Below are positions 36,376-45,188 of a stretch of 64,000 nt of DNA, one piece after another; the stretch's first letter is position 1, and every line of letters starts with the position of its first letter. The DNA is from Romboutsia sp. CE17. Lineage in GTDB: Bacteria > Bacillota > Clostridia > Peptostreptococcales > Peptostreptococcaceae. The DNA lies in NCBI RefSeq assembly GCF_012317385.1, contig NZ_CP051144.1:930001-994000 (forward strand). Reading direction: 5' to 3'. A program made the translations under genes and the position numbers. The notes beneath the pieces are model-generated. The model was not told the DNA's origin. It did no database searches and saw nothing but the letters and a program-made list of their open reading frames with translations.

Positions 36376-37548
36376 ATGATAAATTTACCAGATAACTTTA
36401 ATAGTTTTAATGAAGCTAGACAAAAAGGATTTATATTAGCTAAAGAGTTGAAAGAAAGAGGACAAAAGTTAGTAGGAGTATTTTGTACATTTACTCCTGT
36501 TGAGATACCTATGGCAGCTAAAGCTACAGTAGTAGGTGTCTGTGGAGTGAGTGAAGAGTCAATACCTGATGCAGAGAAGGTTTTACCAAGGAATCTTTGT
36601 CCACTTATAAAATCAAGCTATGGACATGCAATAACAGATACATGTCCATATTTTTATTTCTCAGACTTACTTATTGGAGAAACTACGTGCGATGGTAAAA
36701 AGAAAATGTACGAAGAGCTTAAAAAAGTAAAAAATATGCATGTAATGCATTTGCCAAATATGAAAAGTGGTGAAATTACATATAAACTCTGGAAGGAAGA
36801 AATAAAATTATTAAAAGAAGAAGTAGAAAAGTCTTTAGGAGTAACTATAAGTGAAGATGATATAAGAGAATCTATAAAAGATAAGAATGAAGAACGAAAA
36901 CTTTTAAAAGAATTTTATGAGTTAGGAAAATTACAACCTTCAGCTTTAACTGGTATGGAAATGCACCAAGTATTATATCAATCAGGATTTAAATTTAATA
37001 GAGATGAATTAAAGCAGTCTTTAAGAGATTTGATTGATAATATGAAGAAAAGGTATGAATATGGAGAGTGCCCAGTTAATAAGAATGCACCAAGAATATT
37101 AATAACAGGATCTCCAATAGGTGGAATTAGCGATAAGTTAATTAATACAATAGAAGAAAGCGGTGCATCAATAGTTGCATATGAGCTTTGCGGTGGAATA
37201 AGAGCAAATGATTTATTAGTTGACGAAGAAAATGAAGATGTATATGATGCACTAACTCAAAAATATATAAATATAGGATGTTCATGTATGATGCATAATG
37301 ACAACAGAATAGAGTTAATAGATAGACTTATAGATGAATATAAAGTAGATGGAGTAATAGATGTAGTTCTTCAAGCATGCCATACCTTTAATATAGAAAG
37401 TTATAGAATTAAGGAGTTTGTAACTTCAAAGAAAAATATTCCTTATATGGCTATAGAAACAAACTATTCAAAATCAGATACAGAGCAACTTAGAACAAGA
37501 TTTGAAGCATTCGTAGAAATGATAGAAGAAGGTGCAACTGTAAAATAG
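36376..37548 (+). CDS. 2-hydroxyacyl-CoA dehydratase family protein, double-cubane-cluster reductase type
   Basis: A 390-residue HgdB/D-like Fe-S protein. 'GVFCTFTPVEIPMAAKA', 'PRNLCPLIKSSYGHAIT' (Cys75), 'DTCPYFYFSDLLIGETTCDG' (Cys90 and Cys105), 'MHLPNM' and C-terminal 'ITGSPIGGISDKL', 'YELCGGIRANDLL', 'NIGCSC' and 'LQACHTFNIESYRIKEF'. Real dehydratases need two different subunits; here a single such gene is followed at 8 bases by an activase. That two-gene layout is known for double-cubane cluster proteins (DCCP with DCCPR), which carry an Fe8S9-type cluster and do very low-potential reductions. The physiological substrate of that group is unknown. Confidence 0.8.
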   Translation: MINLPDNFNSFNEARQKGFILAKELKERGQKLVGVFCTFTPVEIPMAAKATVVGVCGVSEESIPDAEKVLPRNLCPLIKSSYGHAITDTCPYFYFSDLLIGETTCDGKKKMYEELKKVKNMHVMHLPNMKSGEITYKLWKEEIKLLKEEVEKSLGVTISEDDIRESIKDKNEERKLLKEFYELGKLQPSALTGMEMHQVLYQSGFKFNRDELKQSLRDLIDNMKKRYEYGECPVNKNAPRILITGSPIGGISDKLINTIEESGASIVAYELCGGIRANDLLVDEENEDVYDALTQKYINIGCSCMMHNDNRIELIDRLIDEYKVDGVIDVVLQACHTFNIESYRIKEFVTSKKNIPYMAIETNYSKSDTEQLRTRFEAFVEMIEEGATVK

Positions 37549-37556
37549 GAGGACGT

Positions 37557-38312
37557 ATGTATAGTATAGGTATTGATTCAGGGTCAGTAGCAACTAAAGG
37601 TGTATTATTCGACGGAGAAAAAATTATAAATCAAGTTATTGTACCAACAGGATGGAGTCCTAAAACTGCATCAAAAGAAGTCTATGATTTCCTTACAAAA
37701 AGAATTGATAGAAAAGATGTAAAAAAAGTAATTGGGACTGGATATGGTAGAGTTACTATGGATTTTGTAGATAAGAAAGTAACAGAAATAACTTGTCATG
37801 CTAAAGGAATTAAATTTATAAATCCTAAAATAAGAACAATTTTAGATATAGGTGGTCAAGATATAAAGGTAATAAATTTAAATGATGATGGAAGTGTAGA
37901 AGATTTTATAATGAATGATAAATGCGCAGCTGGAACAGGAAGGTTTTTAGAGATAACATCTAATTTATTAGGAAGCGATATATCCAGTATAGATAACATG
38001 GCGAAAGGACATAATCCAGAAAACATATCTAGTATGTGTACTGTTTTTGCTGAATCAGAAATAATAAGTTTACTTGCTAAAAATGTGTCTAAAGAAAGAA
38101 TTGCTTCAGGAATATTAAAATCTATAGCAAATAAATCAACAGCAATGCTTTCTAGAGGTACTTTTAAAAATGAAATAGCCTTTACAGGAGGACTAGCTAA
38201 AAGTAAAGTCTTAGTAAAGATGATAGAAGAAAATCTAAATAATAGTATATTTATAGCAGAAGATACTCAAATAATTGGGGCACTTGGAGCTGCTGTAATT
38301 GCATATAAGTAA
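37557..38312 (+). CDS. Acyl-CoA dehydratase activase-type ATPase (DCCPR-like)
   Basis: A 251-residue ASKHA-fold ATPase. 'IGIDSGSVATKGVLFDG' is the phosphate-1 loop, 'ILDIGGQDIKVI' phosphate 2, and 'NDKCAAGTGRFLEI' and 'SSMCTVFAESEII' hold the two Cys that coordinate one 4Fe-4S cluster between two subunits; 'AFTGGLAKSK' is the adenosine loop. It injects electrons, driven by ATP, into the upstream reductase. Directly coupled by a GGAGG ribosome binding site just after the upstream stop. Confidence 0.9.
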   Translation: MYSIGIDSGSVATKGVLFDGEKIINQVIVPTGWSPKTASKEVYDFLTKRIDRKDVKKVIGTGYGRVTMDFVDKKVTEITCHAKGIKFINPKIRTILDIGGQDIKVINLNDDGSVEDFIMNDKCAAGTGRFLEITSNLLGSDISSIDNMAKGHNPENISSMCTVFAESEIISLLAKNVSKERIASGILKSIANKSTAMLSRGTFKNEIAFTGGLAKSKVLVKMIEENLNNSIFIAEDTQIIGALGAAVIAYK

Positions 38313-38350
38313 AAAAATTGCTTTGGGATATTCCTAAAGCAATTTTTTAC
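38311..38350 (+). terminator. Intrinsic terminator of the reductase-activase operon
   Basis: AAAAAATTGCTTTGGGA pairs with TCCTAAAGCAATTTTTT; very short loop. Confidence 0.9.
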
Positions 38351-38584
38351 TTATATAATAAAGATAATATGCAAAAGTTAATAAATTTAGAAAATTCTGA
38401 AAATAATGTTGATTATAAATAAATATGTGTTAATATTTAAGTTAATATTATAAATTTTAATTTGAATATTAAGAACTAAAATATCTACAATATATACTTT
38501 ATTCCACAATTTTATTAAATTTTAACTTTTAATTATACTATCATTAAGGAGAAAATTAAAATATATTCAAAAGGGGGAGATTAT

Positions 38585-38686
38585 ATGGGACTAAGCGACC
38601 TGAGCCTTATTGGTCTGATTCATAGTTTAAAGATTAATTTTATAAGACATAATTACTGGAATATATTTTATATGTGTAGATATTAA
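38585..38686 (+). CDS. Possible 33-residue small ORF before the BASS transporter
   Basis: ATG 38585 follows a strong AAGGGGGAGA ribosome binding site. The peptide starts MGLSDLSLIGLIHSLKINF, has a hydrophobic first half, and ends YMCRY. The stop is at 38684-38686, 23 bases before the transporter start. Base composition of its first third is less A/T-rich than the surroundings. It may be a leader peptide or small membrane protein. The surrounding gap (38351-38709) holds nothing else recognised. Confidence 0.4.
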   Translation: MGLSDLSLIGLIHSLKINFIRHNYWNIFYMCRY

Positions 38687-38709
38687 AATCAAGTAAGGGG
38701 GAATAAATT

Positions 38710-39675
38710 ATGGATTTTGTAGATAAAATGGGAGTGTTTGTTAAGAAATATATGTCACTTATGGTGCTAATTGCAGCTATTATAGCTTACTTTAAACAAG
38801 AAGTATTTTTATGGGTAGTACCTAATATGAATACTATGTTAGGATTTATAATGTTTGGAATGGGTATGACATTAAAGAAAGATGATTTTACTTTAATTTT
38901 AAAAAGACCAAAGGATGTAATATTTGGAACTTTAGCTCAGTATATAATAATGCCTTTAGGCGCATTTTTAGTTGTTAAAGCTTTTAATTTACCTGGAGAA
39001 CTGGCTGTTGGACTTATATTATTAGGATCTTGTCCTGGTGGAGTTACATCAAATGTAATGAGTTTCATAGCAAAAGGAGATGTAGCTTTATCAGTAACAT
39101 TTACTTCTATATCAACTTTATTAGCACCAATAGTAACACCTGCATTCATACTTTTATTTGCTGGTCAATGGGTTCAAATTAATGCATTAGGAATGTTTAT
39201 ATCAATAACAAAAGTAGTTATTGTTCCAATAATATTAGGAGGTATATGTCATAGATTCTTTAGCAGGTTTACAGAAAAAGCGATAAGAGTCTTACCTTCG
39301 ATATCAGGTTTAGCAATGGTTCTTTTAGTGGGAGGTATAGTAAGTGCAAATGCAGATAAGCTAACTTATTCTGTTATAATAGTAGCATTTGCAGTAATAG
39401 TTCACAATATACTAGGGTATATAGGTGGATACATAACTGCATCTAAGATTGGTTTTGATGAAGAGAAAAGAAGAGTTTTATCGATAGAGACTGGAATGAA
39501 AAATGCGACATTAGCAACTACACTAGCAATGGCACATTTTGCACCACAAGCAGCCATAGCTCCAGCTATAGCAGGTATATGGCATGCATTTTCAGTATCA
39601 GTACTTGCTAATTATTGGGGTAATAAAGACATTGATGATAATGAAATAGGTATATCTAATCAGATTATAGAATAA
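38710..39675 (+). CDS. Bile acid:sodium symporter (BASS) family transporter
   Basis: A 321-residue membrane protein with about ten helices. 'MLGFIMFGMGMTLKKDDF' and 'LLGSCPGGVTSNVMSFIAKG' (crossover region) and 'IETGMKNATLATTLAMAHF' are the three conserved BASS blocks. Sodium-coupled uptake of organic anions; in bacteria the substrate may be bile acids, pantoate or 2-keto acids. Ribosome binding site AGGGGGAA. Monocistronic, with a terminator downstream. Confidence 0.9.
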   Translation: MDFVDKMGVFVKKYMSLMVLIAAIIAYFKQEVFLWVVPNMNTMLGFIMFGMGMTLKKDDFTLILKRPKDVIFGTLAQYIIMPLGAFLVVKAFNLPGELAVGLILLGSCPGGVTSNVMSFIAKGDVALSVTFTSISTLLAPIVTPAFILLFAGQWVQINALGMFISITKVVIVPIILGGICHRFFSRFTEKAIRVLPSISGLAMVLLVGGIVSANADKLTYSVIIVAFAVIVHNILGYIGGYITASKIGFDEEKRRVLSIETGMKNATLATTLAMAHFAPQAAIAPAIAGIWHAFSVSVLANYWGNKDIDDNEIGISNQIIE

Positions 39676-39699
39676 AAATATATATTAAATAAAATTAAT

Positions 39700-39745
39700 A
39701 AAATAATCCTCCGAATCTAATTAGATATGGAGGATTATTTTATTG
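39700..39745 (+). terminator. Intrinsic terminator
   Basis: AATAATCCTCC pairs with GGAGGATTATT and is followed by TTATTG. Confidence 0.85.
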
Positions 39746-39757
39746 AAAAAGTTTTGA

Positions 39758-40342
39758 AATAAAAATGCTATCAAATCAGGAGCTATACTAAGTATATTTT
39801 TATTTGTAGCATTTCAATTTCAAACTATAGGATTGGTGTATACTACTCCATCAAAAAATACATTTATAACAGCTGCAAATGTAGTAATAGTACCTTTTAT
39901 AGGTTACATAATATATAAAAGAAAAATTGACAAATTGGGACTTATAAGTAGTTTAGTTGCAAAAAAGGAAAATCCAATTGTTTTAACTGATGTACAATTT
40001 TGTGTTGCATTTAGCCTTTTATTTGTAATTCAATTTATATCAAAAGAAATGGATATGAATGTTAGATCAGATACATATATAAGAGTTATATATTTATGCA
40101 TCTTTTATACTGCTGTCTGTTTTTTGATACAGACTGTATGTCAAAAAATGGTTACAGAGACTAAGGCTGCAATAATATTATCTACAGAATCATTTTTTGG
40201 AACTATTTTATCAGTAATTATATTTAAAGAATTGATTACATTAAAATTAATTTTAGGATGTTTATTAATATTTCTAGCTATAATTGTCTCTGAAACCAAA
40301 CTAGCATTTATTAAAAAAAAAGTAGAGATTGTTGAAGAATAA
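39758..40342 (+). pseudogene. Decayed EamA/DMT transporter gene
   Basis: Open frame from 39758 with no start codon near its beginning; the first usable codon is TTG 39833. The translation begins in the middle of the fold ('AIKSGAILSIFLFVAFQFQT', then 'IGLVYTTPSKNTFITAANVV', typical of helix 3-4 of EamA proteins). The first two helices are missing. After 'YKRKIDKLGLISSL' it joins directly to 'VAKKENPIVLTDVQF', which normally comes about 50-60 residues later. So both an N-terminal truncation and an internal deletion have occurred. The C-terminal four helices remain open. Non-functional by inference. Confidence 0.78.
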
Positions 40343-40445
40343 TAACTTTAAATTGAGTGTAAATTAAATAATAATTTCTTAGTATTTAAAAATAGTATTT
40401 GTTAAATAATAAATATGAAATAAATATTAAAAAGGAAGTGACATT

Positions 40446-40685
40446 ATGGCAAAGCATCCAAATAGGGTACCTAAATACAATAGAAAACCTGATGCAATGA
40501 AAATAGAGGCTGCAAGAGAACTTGGAGTTACTCATGCATCTGGAGTAGAAGTAAATGTTGATTTAGCAGCTCAAAAAGAAAGTAAATATAGTAAAGATAC
40601 AACAAGAAGAATGCATGATCAAAGAAGAGAGTTAGCATATAAATGTAAAAATGAAAGTAAATATAAAGAAGATTTAAATGATTAA
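40446..40685 (+). CDS. Small acid-soluble spore protein-like (alpha/beta type, divergent)
   Basis: A 79-residue basic protein without Trp. 'DAMKIEAARELGVTHASGVE' resembles the alpha/beta SASP first motif (MKYEIAQELGV), including a Glu-Ala that could be the GPR protease cleavage site, but the second SASP motif is not clear ('KDTTRRMHDQRREL'). SASPs coat and protect spore DNA. Good AAGGAAGTGA ribosome binding site; followed by its own terminator. The coding call is strong, and the SASP relation is moderate. Confidence 0.6.
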   Translation: MAKHPNRVPKYNRKPDAMKIEAARELGVTHASGVEVNVDLAAQKESKYSKDTTRRMHDQRRELAYKCKNESKYKEDLND

Positions 40686-40719
40686 TAATTAAATATTAAA
40701 AAAGTAAATATATTAATAT

Positions 40720-40780
40720 GAAATGGCTTTTTCTTAAAGTAGAGTTATAATTCTATTAGAAGAAAAGCCATTTTTTATTT
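40720..40780 (+). terminator. Intrinsic terminator
   Basis: AAATGGCTTTTTCTT pairs with AAGAAAAGCCATTTTTT around a 24-base loop with an inner small hairpin. Confidence 0.8.
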
Positions 40781-40830
40781 AAATATGCTAACATTAAATT
40801 ATAAATAAGGTATAGTACAAGGGGGAATAT

Positions 40831-41985
40831 ATGGGAATATATTTAGATAATGCAGCTACATCATATCCAAAGCCTAGAGAGGTGACAGATGCTGTTTATA
40901 ATTTTATGGTAAATAATGGAACTAGCTCAGGAAGAGGTTCTTATAAAAAAGCAATGGAATCAGATTTTTTAGTTTATAGCACTAGAAAAGTATTAGCATC
41001 ATTTTTTAATTTTAGTGATCCGAAAAAAGTAATTTTTACTTGTAATGTTACAGAGGCTTTAAACTTAGCTATAAGAGGGATAGTTAAAGAAGGAGATAAT
41101 GTAATAACAAGCAGTCTTGAACATAATGCAGTTTGGAGATGTTTAAAAACATTAGAAAAAGAAATGAATATAAGTATTACTAAAATACATTCAACTAAAG
41201 AAGGTTATACAAATATAGAAGATATTGAAAATGCTATAAAGGATAATACGTCTTTAATAGTATTTACACATGCTTCAAATGTATTAGGAACAATACAGCC
41301 AATAAAAGAGATTGGTTCTATTGCAAGAAAGTATAAGATACCATTTTTAGTTGATGCAGCACAAAGCGCTGGAGCAATTCCAATTGATATTAAAGAAGAT
41401 AATATAGATTTATTAGCATTTACAGGCCATAAATCTTTATTAGGCCCTATGGGTACAGGTGGATTAATAATTAATTGTGATTATGAAATAAATCCATTAA
41501 AAGCAGGAGGAACAGGAGGAGATTCATCCTATGAGTATCAACCTGACTATTACCCTAATAAATTAGAAGCAGGTACCTTAAATGTAAGTGGAATAGTTGG
41601 GCTTGGAGAAGGAATAAAATTTATACAAAAAAATGGATTAAAGAATATACAGGAGAAAGAAAATAAATTAATAAAATATGCATTAGATAAATTAAGTTTA
41701 GTAGATAATATATATATTTATGGACCTAAAAAGAGTGAAAAGGTTGTAGGTGTCATATCATTTAATATTAAGAATATGAGAGCAGAAGATGTTGCCTATG
41801 AACTAGATAATAACTATGGAATTATGGTTAGATCAGGGTTACACTGCTCACCAAATGCTCATGACTTAGTAGGAACAAAAGAAATAGGGGCTTTAAGAAT
41901 AGGGATAGGGTATTTTAACGAAAAAGAAGATATTGATAATTTAGTAAAAGCATTAAATGAAATTCAGGTAAAAAAGGGGAGTTAA
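40831..41985 (+). CDS. Cysteine desulfurase family protein (class V aminotransferase)
   Basis: A 384-residue PLP enzyme. 'YLDNAATSYPKP' start, 'TCNVTEALNLAIRG', 'SSLEHNAVWR', 'DAAQSAGAIPID', the PLP Lys in 'FTGHKSLLGPMGTGGL', and the catalytic Cys in 'VRSGLHCSPNAH' (near residue 344). This is the TIGR01977 subgroup, between SufS and CsdA types, which liberates sulfur (or selenium) from Cys or Sec. Coupled by one base to the next gene, a small Fe-S binding protein. This suggests cluster insertion or sulfur handling for that protein. Confidence 0.9.
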   Translation: MGIYLDNAATSYPKPREVTDAVYNFMVNNGTSSGRGSYKKAMESDFLVYSTRKVLASFFNFSDPKKVIFTCNVTEALNLAIRGIVKEGDNVITSSLEHNAVWRCLKTLEKEMNISITKIHSTKEGYTNIEDIENAIKDNTSLIVFTHASNVLGTIQPIKEIGSIARKYKIPFLVDAAQSAGAIPIDIKEDNIDLLAFTGHKSLLGPMGTGGLIINCDYEINPLKAGGTGGDSSYEYQPDYYPNKLEAGTLNVSGIVGLGEGIKFIQKNGLKNIQEKENKLIKYALDKLSLVDNIYIYGPKKSEKVVGVISFNIKNMRAEDVAYELDNNYGIMVRSGLHCSPNAHDLVGTKEIGALRIGIGYFNEKEDIDNLVKALNEIQVKKGS

Positions 41986-41986
41986 T

Positions 41987-42520
41987 ATGTATTTAGAAAA
42001 AATAACATTAAGTTTTATACAACCTTGCACTACAGATTCATTGAGAATAAGGATAAAGGCAATTACTAGTAGAGATATAAGTAATATATTTCCTTATTTA
42101 AATACTTATTTAAAAAATGGGATTTATAACAAAAAAGCTAATACTTTTACTTTTAACTATGGTTCTAAAATAATAATTATGTATCCAGAATCTATAAATG
42201 TATCAAAGTTATTAAATGAAACAGATGCATTTGAAACTTTGGACTATATAAAAGATATAATTAATAAAGTATATGAAAAAAGGGGTGAAATAAATCCTTC
42301 TGATGAAATGCGAAAACTTCCAAGTCCGTTAGAAATATATACATATCTTCCTAAGATAAATTGTGGAAAATGTGGTGAAGCCACTTGTTTAGCATTTGCT
42401 ACAAAACTTATTAATAATAAGACAAAGCCTAAAAATTGTGTTCATTTATATGAAAAAGGTAATGAAAATAATATAGATAAAATTGAGTCGATATATTTAA
42501 TGCTAGGTAATGATATATAA
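41987..42520 (+). CDS. Small protein with C-terminal 4Fe-4S (PF04060-type) domain
   Basis: A 177-residue protein. The first ~110 residues form an unrecognised alpha/beta domain; the end has 'LPKINCGKCGEATCLAFATK' plus Cys about 20 residues later ('KPKNCVHLY'), which is the four-Cys Fe-S motif of the corrinoid/acetyl-CoA synthase gamma-subunit family (PF04060). Start ATG 41987, one base after the desulfurase stop, with GGGGAG inside the upstream gene. Likely an electron carrier or cluster-containing sensor; no corrinoid genes are nearby. Confidence 0.78.
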   Translation: MYLEKITLSFIQPCTTDSLRIRIKAITSRDISNIFPYLNTYLKNGIYNKKANTFTFNYGSKIIIMYPESINVSKLLNETDAFETLDYIKDIINKVYEKRGEINPSDEMRKLPSPLEIYTYLPKINCGKCGEATCLAFATKLINNKTKPKNCVHLYEKGNENNIDKIESIYLMLGNDI

Positions 42521-42529
42521 AGATTATAT

Positions 42530-42577
42530 TTAAAAATACCTTGAGAGATACAAATTTCTCAAGGTATTTTTGTATTT
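42530..42577 (+). terminator. Intrinsic terminator
   Basis: AAAAATACCTTGAGA pairs with TCTCAAGGTATTTTT, followed by GTATTT. Confidence 0.9.
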
Positions 42578-42686
42578 AATACGTGAATGAATTTTCTTAA
42601 ATATTTAGTATTTATAAATTAAACAAAGGAATTTATCTTAATTTGTAGAAATTAGAAGTAATAAATTCAATTAAGGAGACTTTTTT

Positions 42687-44216
42687 ATGGACTGTAAAGT
42701 ATTTGATACAATTATAATAGGAGCTGGTTTAGGTGGTATTAGAAGTGCTCAAGAACTTTTAAAAAATAACTTAAAGATTTGTATGATAACTTCAAAAGAT
42801 TTTTGTTCAGGAGCTAGTTTTTATCCAGGAACATGGGGTTTGGGTATGGTAGGTCCTAAAAATGAAGAGGATAAAAAAGACTTATTAGAAAATATAATTA
42901 AAGTAGGATGTAAATTATCTAATCCAAAACTTAGTTCTATTTTAGTAGATAAAGTAAATGATGAAATTAATTTATTAGATAAACAAGGTATTAATTTAAA
43001 AAAATCAGTAGATGAGGATGGTGTAATTCCATGCTTTGATTCTAATAAGAGAAGATGGTTTGGATTTGACTTTAAAACAGGAAAGGATGCATTTTATAAA
43101 ATTTTAGACAATGAAAATCTGACATTACTAAACAAGTCAAAAGTAATCAATATTTTTAATGAGGGGGAAACATCTAAAGGGGTTTTAATTGAAAAAGAAG
43201 ATAAGAGTATAGAGTTAGTAAAATCAAAATCAATAATAATAGCATCAGGTGGATATACCTGTTTATTTAAACATAATTTCTCTTTAGAGCTAGATAGCCC
43301 TATAATTCAATATTTAGCAAATAAAGTTGGATGTGAACTTATTAATTTAGAATTTATTCAGTTTATACCAGCATATATGAAGCCAATGTATAAAACCGTA
43401 TTTAATGAAAGAGTATTTAAATATATAACTATTAAAGATAAAAATGGAGAAGATATCTTAAAAGATGTAAATGATATAGAAAATTTAATTAGTGAAAGAT
43501 CTACATATGGACCATTTTCAACTAGATTAAGATCAAATATTATAGATAAAATTTTATTTAAATACTACCAAGATAATAATGAGTGTGCTTATTTTGAGTA
43601 TCCAGATAATATAGAAGGAATTAATGATACTTTAATATACAACTATTTTAATTGGATGAAAGAATCTAAAAAAGACACTGATAAAAAAATATATATAACT
43701 CCATTTGCTCATGCATGTAATGGGGGCATTAAAATAAATGAAGATGCAAGTACAACTGTAAATGGAATTTTTGCATGTGGAGAAGCAACTGGTGGAGTAC
43801 ATGGAGCAGATAGAATAGGTGGTTTATCTACATGTAATGCACTTGTATTTGGTGCTATAGCAGGTAAAAGTGCGAGTAAATATTGTAAAAATAGCACTTT
43901 TAAGGATTTTGACCTAAGTATAAATTACGATTTAAAAAAAGAATCAAAAGATTATAGTAGGTTTAAAAATGCTATAGATGAAATTAGAAAAATATTATAC
44001 AATAAGGTATCTATATTAAGAAGTAAAGAAAGTATTTTGGATGCAAAAAATGAGATTAGAAAAATAAAAGAAAATACCTTTAATATAGAGTTATCAACAG
44101 GTGATAAAGCTATGCTTGAAAGTTATATCGAATTTTCATTTATTTTATTGGATCATATGTTAAAACAAGGAAAGTCTATAGGATGTCATTGCAGAGTGGA
44201 TTCTCAAACTAAATAG
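42687..44216 (+). CDS. FAD-binding oxidoreductase of the fumarate reductase/NadB type
   Basis: A 509-residue flavoprotein. Dinucleotide motif 'IIIGAGLGGIRSAQELL' at the N-terminus. 'IIIASGGYTCLF' is the second FAD contact, and 'GIFACGEATGGVHGADRIGG' with 'LSTCNALVFGAIAGK' is the C-terminal FAD loop of the succinate dehydrogenase flavoprotein family. The helical tail is shorter than in SdhA. No Fe-S or membrane subunit is beside it, so it is a soluble reductase or oxidase; the substrate is unknown (aspartate oxidase, fumarate- or enoate-reductase are possible). Confidence 0.85.
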   Translation: MDCKVFDTIIIGAGLGGIRSAQELLKNNLKICMITSKDFCSGASFYPGTWGLGMVGPKNEEDKKDLLENIIKVGCKLSNPKLSSILVDKVNDEINLLDKQGINLKKSVDEDGVIPCFDSNKRRWFGFDFKTGKDAFYKILDNENLTLLNKSKVINIFNEGETSKGVLIEKEDKSIELVKSKSIIIASGGYTCLFKHNFSLELDSPIIQYLANKVGCELINLEFIQFIPAYMKPMYKTVFNERVFKYITIKDKNGEDILKDVNDIENLISERSTYGPFSTRLRSNIIDKILFKYYQDNNECAYFEYPDNIEGINDTLIYNYFNWMKESKKDTDKKIYITPFAHACNGGIKINEDASTTVNGIFACGEATGGVHGADRIGGLSTCNALVFGAIAGKSASKYCKNSTFKDFDLSINYDLKKESKDYSRFKNAIDEIRKILYNKVSILRSKESILDAKNEIRKIKENTFNIELSTGDKAMLESYIEFSFILLDHMLKQGKSIGCHCRVDSQTK

Positions 44217-44276
44217 CTCTTATACATATATTAAAAAAGCTTTTCGTATCTTTATATTGGGGGTGAGAATTAACTT

Positions 44277-45188
44277 ATGAGCAATAGTTCTGTATTTGAG
44301 GGAATAACATCATTATTTTTAATAATGTTAGTAGGTATTTATGGGAGCAAGAAAAATATTATAACAAAAGAAATAAATAAAGGTTTAACAGATATTCTTT
44401 TCAAGATATCTATGCCTATGCTTATAATATCATCTTTTAGTATTACATATAGCGATGAACTAAAAGGAAATATAATTAAATGTTTTTGTTATAGTATTAT
44501 AACTTTGTTTATTTCAATATTAATATCTAAAGTACTTTTGGCACCAATAAAAAAAGATAATAAGTTTATACTTCAATTTTCAAATGTTTTTTCAAACTGT
44601 GGATTCATTGGATTTCCAATAGTAGAAAGTATATATGGGAAAGAAGGATTAATATATACATCGGTATTTAATATGGTATTTACTATACTTATATGGACTT
44701 ATGGTATATCATTATATTCGGGAACTGTAAACAAAAATGATATAAAAAAAGTATTGTGTAATCCAGCAATTATTGCAGTATATATAGGTATTGTAATTAT
44801 GATATTTAATATAAATATACCATCGATGATATTATACCCTATAGAAATGGTAGGAGGTATTACACCTCCATTATCTATGATAATAGTAGGATGTATAATA
44901 TCGAATATAAAAATAAATGATTATATAAGAGATTGTAGTTTGTATTATGGAACTATTGTAAGAATTATTATAATCCCTTTATTAATATATTTCATATTGA
45001 ATATAATAAAAGGACCATCTAAGATTATAAAAGTTATGGCTTTATTATCAGCAATGCCAACGGCAGCTATGGCACCTATATTTGCAGAAAATTATGAAAA
45101 AGATAAGGGGTATGCAGCAGTTCTTTTGTTTATAACTACGTTTTTTTCAGTTTTTACAATTCCACTTATATTGACTATAATAAAATAA
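44277..45188 (+). CDS. AEC (auxin efflux carrier) family transporter
   Basis: A 303-residue membrane protein with ten helices in two inverted repeats. 'LIMLVGIYGSKKNIITKE', 'MPMLIISSF', 'FSNVFSNCGFIGFPIVESIY', and in the second half 'GGITPPLSMIIVGCII' and 'SAMPTAAMAPIFAENY' are diagnostic. Typical substrates are malate, auxin-like or other organic acids. It starts 60 bases after the flavoprotein gene and has a GGGGGTGAG ribosome binding site, so co-transcription with it is possible. Confidence 0.9.
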   Translation: MSNSSVFEGITSLFLIMLVGIYGSKKNIITKEINKGLTDILFKISMPMLIISSFSITYSDELKGNIIKCFCYSIITLFISILISKVLLAPIKKDNKFILQFSNVFSNCGFIGFPIVESIYGKEGLIYTSVFNMVFTILIWTYGISLYSGTVNKNDIKKVLCNPAIIAVYIGIVIMIFNINIPSMILYPIEMVGGITPPLSMIIVGCIISNIKINDYIRDCSLYYGTIVRIIIIPLLIYFILNIIKGPSKIIKVMALLSAMPTAAMAPIFAENYEKDKGYAAVLLFITTFFSVFTIPLILTIIK

